Part shown: positions 63,044 to 64,000 of the stretch, piece by piece
How positions within the stretch are numbered: position 1 is the stretch's first letter
Layout: each line of letters starts with the position of its first letter
NCBI RefSeq assembly: GCF_042431545.1
Contig: NZ_JBHLYX010000002.1
Direction: 5' to 3' (one strand)
DNA length: 64,000 nucleotides
Source of the DNA: Pseudoalteromonas xiamenensis
Lineage (GTDB): Bacteria; Pseudomonadota; Gammaproteobacteria; Enterobacterales; Alteromonadaceae
Notes under the pieces: model-generated
The model's input: the letters and a program-made list of their open reading frames with translations, nothing else
Told to the model about the DNA's origin: nothing
Database searches by the model: none
Program-made: the position numbers and the translations under genes

Positions 63044-64000
63044 ATGCGATTGCGCTCAGTACTGTGTGTGCTGTTTTTCTTTGTGATCAGCCTTTCTATA
63101 CTTTCTAGGGCACAGCAATCTGTTCCATATTCCGTTATGGTATGGGAAAGTGGATTACAAGAATCTCATATTGAAAATGCTATTGGCGCGCCGGATCTTT
63201 CTCCTTTGGATGAAGAAGCCTTTTTTATCGATTCTACATCGGTCGATTATTGGCTTATTGTTAAAACCGAAGAATCTAGTCCTGTCATCTTTACCACCTC
63301 GAAACCAATCGGTGTCTCGCTGGTGCTTTTCTTGTTTGAAAATGGAAAGGTGGTAGAAAGTAACGAGGTAAACACTAGTTCTAGCTCGTCCCCATTCATT
63401 GTTATCGAACGTCCTGAATCTCAGCAAGTTGCCGTGAAACTCACAAGTAAAGTGAAAACAAAAATCACGTTTTCTGTTGTACCTCAAAATGTATTTGTCG
63501 ATCAAAACAATATACGAATAGCGTGGAACGGACTTCAAGCTGGTCTAGTCGCAATGATTGCGTTGATTATGGTTGGCTTCGCAACAGTCCGTAAAGGAGA
63601 GCGCACTATCTATGGTGCAATATACTTTGTGGGTGTCGCATTGCTTTCTATGTCTTTAACGGGGATTTCCGAAGTCTTAATCGGCCCGTTACCCGCGCAA
63701 GTAGTCAGCGACAACAATGGTTTTTGGTTAATCATCGCGCTGTTTTCGAGTATTTCTTATTACCGTCTTACGTACCAAGTAAGAGATTTTGAACCGACAA
63801 TCGATGCATTTATTCAAGGGCTCAGAATAGCATTTGTTTTTCTCGCATTATTGGAACTATGGAAAGGTGTACCAATCACTTTGTTATTCCTTTCGTTAAC
63901 CGTCACGCTTGTCCTAAACCTTGGTCTTGTTATCCGATTCAGTAAGACAACGTCAATCAAGAAAGTTGTACTGATGGCTTGGTTAACTTTGGTTGGCTTA
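63044..64000 (+). CDS. 7TM membrane sensor protein, N-terminal part only
   Basis: 319 codons from the ATG at 63044 (SD AAGGAGGTGGGG, very strong), open to the window end. Signal peptide about 1-23 (MRLRSVLCVLFFFVISLSILSRA). A beta-rich periplasmic domain of about 150 residues follows, then at least five hydrophobic helices from about 175 (LVAMIALIMVGF, AIYFVGVALLSMSLTG, FWLIIALFSSISYYRL, GLRIAFVFLALLELW, LFLSLTVTLVLNLGLVI). The layout fits a 7TMR-DISM-type sensor. Its output domain (GGDEF or kinase) lies beyond the window. Confidence 0.75.
   Translation, partial: MRLRSVLCVLFFFVISLSILSRAQQSVPYSVMVWESGLQESHIENAIGAPDLSPLDEEAFFIDSTSVDYWLIVKTEESSPVIFTTSKPIGVSLVLFLFENGKVVESNEVNTSSSSSPFIVIERPESQQVAVKLTSKVKTKITFSVVPQNVFVDQNNIRIAWNGLQAGLVAMIALIMVGFATVRKGERTIYGAIYFVGVALLSMSLTGISEVLIGPLPAQVVSDNNGFWLIIALFSSISYYRLTYQVRDFEPTIDAFIQGLRIAFVFLALLELWKGVPITLLFLSLTVTLVLNLGLVIRFSKTTSIKKVVLMAWLTLVGL

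Noticed and set aside
63155..63538. 127-codon minus-strand frame near the right end
   Set aside because: Antisense to the 7TM sensor gene at 63044, which has a very strong SD, signal peptide and membrane helices.
1..64000. tRNA, rRNA, CRISPR array, insertion sequence or prophage
   Set aside because: Looked for cloverleaf-like stretches, regularly spaced repeats, transposase motifs and integrase or phage genes; none was found.

Overview
The window looks like a chromosome segment of a marine gammaproteobacterium of the order Alteromonadales, with Pseudoalteromonas or a close relative as the best guess. I infer this from the low-to-moderate GC content, the YejK-YejL-YejM, RluC-HAD-Maf-YceD-RpmF-PlsX-Fab and MltG-Tmk-HolB-PilZ-TatD gene orders, an N-terminally extended GAPDH, a TonB receptor, and large propeller or 7TM sensor kinases. 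I cannot fix the genus without a search. I saw no tRNA, rRNA, insertion sequence, prophage or CRISPR array, and gene density and base use are fairly even.

Layout. 1-8100: end of a DUF2989 lipoprotein, long GAPDH, cytosolic M14 carboxypeptidase, AGCS symporter, and a zinc-ribbon / YeaC-like / DUF349 run. 8167-12301 (minus): four overlapping genes (polyprenyl-phosphate GT2, VTT membrane protein, ArnT-like transferase, UDP-uronate-type epimerase) that read as one envelope sugar-transfer cassette. 12487-18559: LysR regulator, AceK, DUF4124 protein, YejM-like protein, YejL, and divergent YejK. 18801-24723: RNase E with a long leader, RluC, HAD phosphatase, Maf. 24843-34559: a long housekeeping run for ribosomal L32, phospholipid and fatty-acid synthesis (yceD-rpmF-plsX-fabD-fabG-acpP-fabF, with no fabH), then pabC-mltG-tmk-holB-pilZ-tatD. 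34570-46857: PhoD-like phosphohydrolase, propeller sensor kinase, a candidate sRNA, RsmF, MAPEG protein, GlxA-type regulator, and a sigma-54 activator next to a ccoG gene. 46949-57997: solute-binding protein, then an accessory run of a catalytically dead dienelactone-hydrolase-like protein, an acetoacetate-decarboxylase-like protein, a large FAD oxidoreductase, a TonB receptor and a hybrid 7TM kinase. 58526-64000: small glycine-rich membrane protein, MetG, Mrp/ApbC, Dcd and the start of another 7TM sensor.

Most interesting items. (1) A self-contained sigma-54 circuit: an 18-bp perfect palindrome sits at the activator's own start, two adjacent relatives of it sit at the activator's 3' end, and a GG-N10-GC promoter follows before ccoG. 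(2) The pseudo-hydrolase / ADC-like / FAD oxidoreductase operon beside a TonB receptor with a structured leader and a hybrid kinase, which may be an undescribed metabolic system. (3) A near-consensus promoter placed so that the yceD-rpmF-plsX-fab mRNA should be leaderless. (4) A candidate ~97-nt sRNA at 40298-40394 with its own promoter and terminator. (5) The four-gene envelope glycosylation cassette that combines lipid-linked sugar synthesis, a VTT/DedA-type protein and an ArnT-like transferase.
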